64,000 nucleotides of DNA from the NCBI GenBank assembly GCA_030832085.1, contig JAURJU010000059.1, positions 48,957 to 112,956 of the forward strand, in the 5' to 3' direction. The notes under the pieces are model-generated. The model was not told the DNA's origin and made no database searches. It was given only the letters and a program-made list of their open reading frames with translations. A program made the translations under genes and the position numbers. Shown here one piece after another: positions 63,993-64,000 of this stretch. Each line of letters begins with the position of its first letter. Position 1 is the stretch's first letter. The stretch comes from Chitinophagales bacterium (GTDB lineage: Bacteria; Bacteroidota; Bacteroidia; Chitinophagales; Chitinophagaceae).

Positions 63993-64000
63993 CCACCTCA

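Overview
The window comes from a free-living or saccharolytic member of the Bacteroidota, most likely family Chitinophagaceae (inferred from gene content, not from an rRNA gene). Evidence: four SusC/SusD outer-membrane uptake pairs, a bacillithiol gene (bshC), the Bacteroidota-only DUF4295 gene directly behind rpmG, and several -7 promoter boxes of the Bacteroidota type TAnnTTTG. No insertion sequence, prophage, CRISPR array or rRNA operon is visible. There is one tRNA gene. No gene-free stretch exceeds about 270 bp.

Layout. (1) 1-6.8 kb, housekeeping: 3' end of purK, then purE and deoC on the + strand; on the - strand ftsY-rimO-bshC and the ribosomal-protein operon rpmB-rpmG-DUF4295 with its own promoter and terminator. 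(2) 6.8-20.9 kb: lpdA, then a carbohydrate locus with an SSS symporter, a DUF4434 TIM-barrel protein, two GHL10 (DUF187/DigH-like) glycosidases, a NAGPA-like phosphodiester glycosidase, a SusCD pair and a divergent ROK-family regulator with a perfect inverted repeat in front of it. (3) 20.9-30.5 kb: a second SusCD pair followed by a large FG-GAP/ASPIC-UnbV secreted protein and a vanadium-haloperoxidase-type PAP2 enzyme. (4) 30.8-39.8 kb: proS, a Ser-rich lipoprotein, an OmpP1/FadL-like porin, a pRiA4b ORF-3-like protein, miaA, cca, dapD and a Gfo/Idh/MocA oxidoreductase. (5) 39.8-50.4 kb: an uncharacterised secreted protein, a SusCD pair with a DUF1735 lipoprotein, and the pentose genes galM-xylB-xylA. 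(6) 50.6-56.2 kb: the SUF iron-sulfur cluster operon sufBCDSE plus a DUF59 protein. (7) 56.3-64 kb: a second member of the uncharacterised secreted family, a fourth SusCD pair, a D-2-hydroxyacid dehydrogenase next to an FMN 2-hydroxyacid oxidase, and tRNA-Ala(GGC).

How genes work together: the 8.2-20.9 kb locus reads as a complete uptake and degradation route. SusCD would bring a glycan across the outer membrane, periplasmic or lipid-anchored GHL10 and NAGPA-like enzymes would trim it, the SSS symporter would move the product inward, and the signal-peptide-less DUF4434 protein could act on it in the cytoplasm, with the ROK protein as sugar sensor. The GHL10 relationship to E. coli DigH suggests amino-sugar or peptidoglycan glycans as the substrate; this is inference.

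The less explained features are: a heptanucleotide G-rich repeat (GGGACGA-like) that lies immediately 3' of three genes, always with the G-rich strand in the sense direction of the upstream gene; a two-member secreted protein family in which both genes lie directly behind a SusCD-operon terminator; and the SusCD / FG-GAP-ASPIC / haloperoxidase module.
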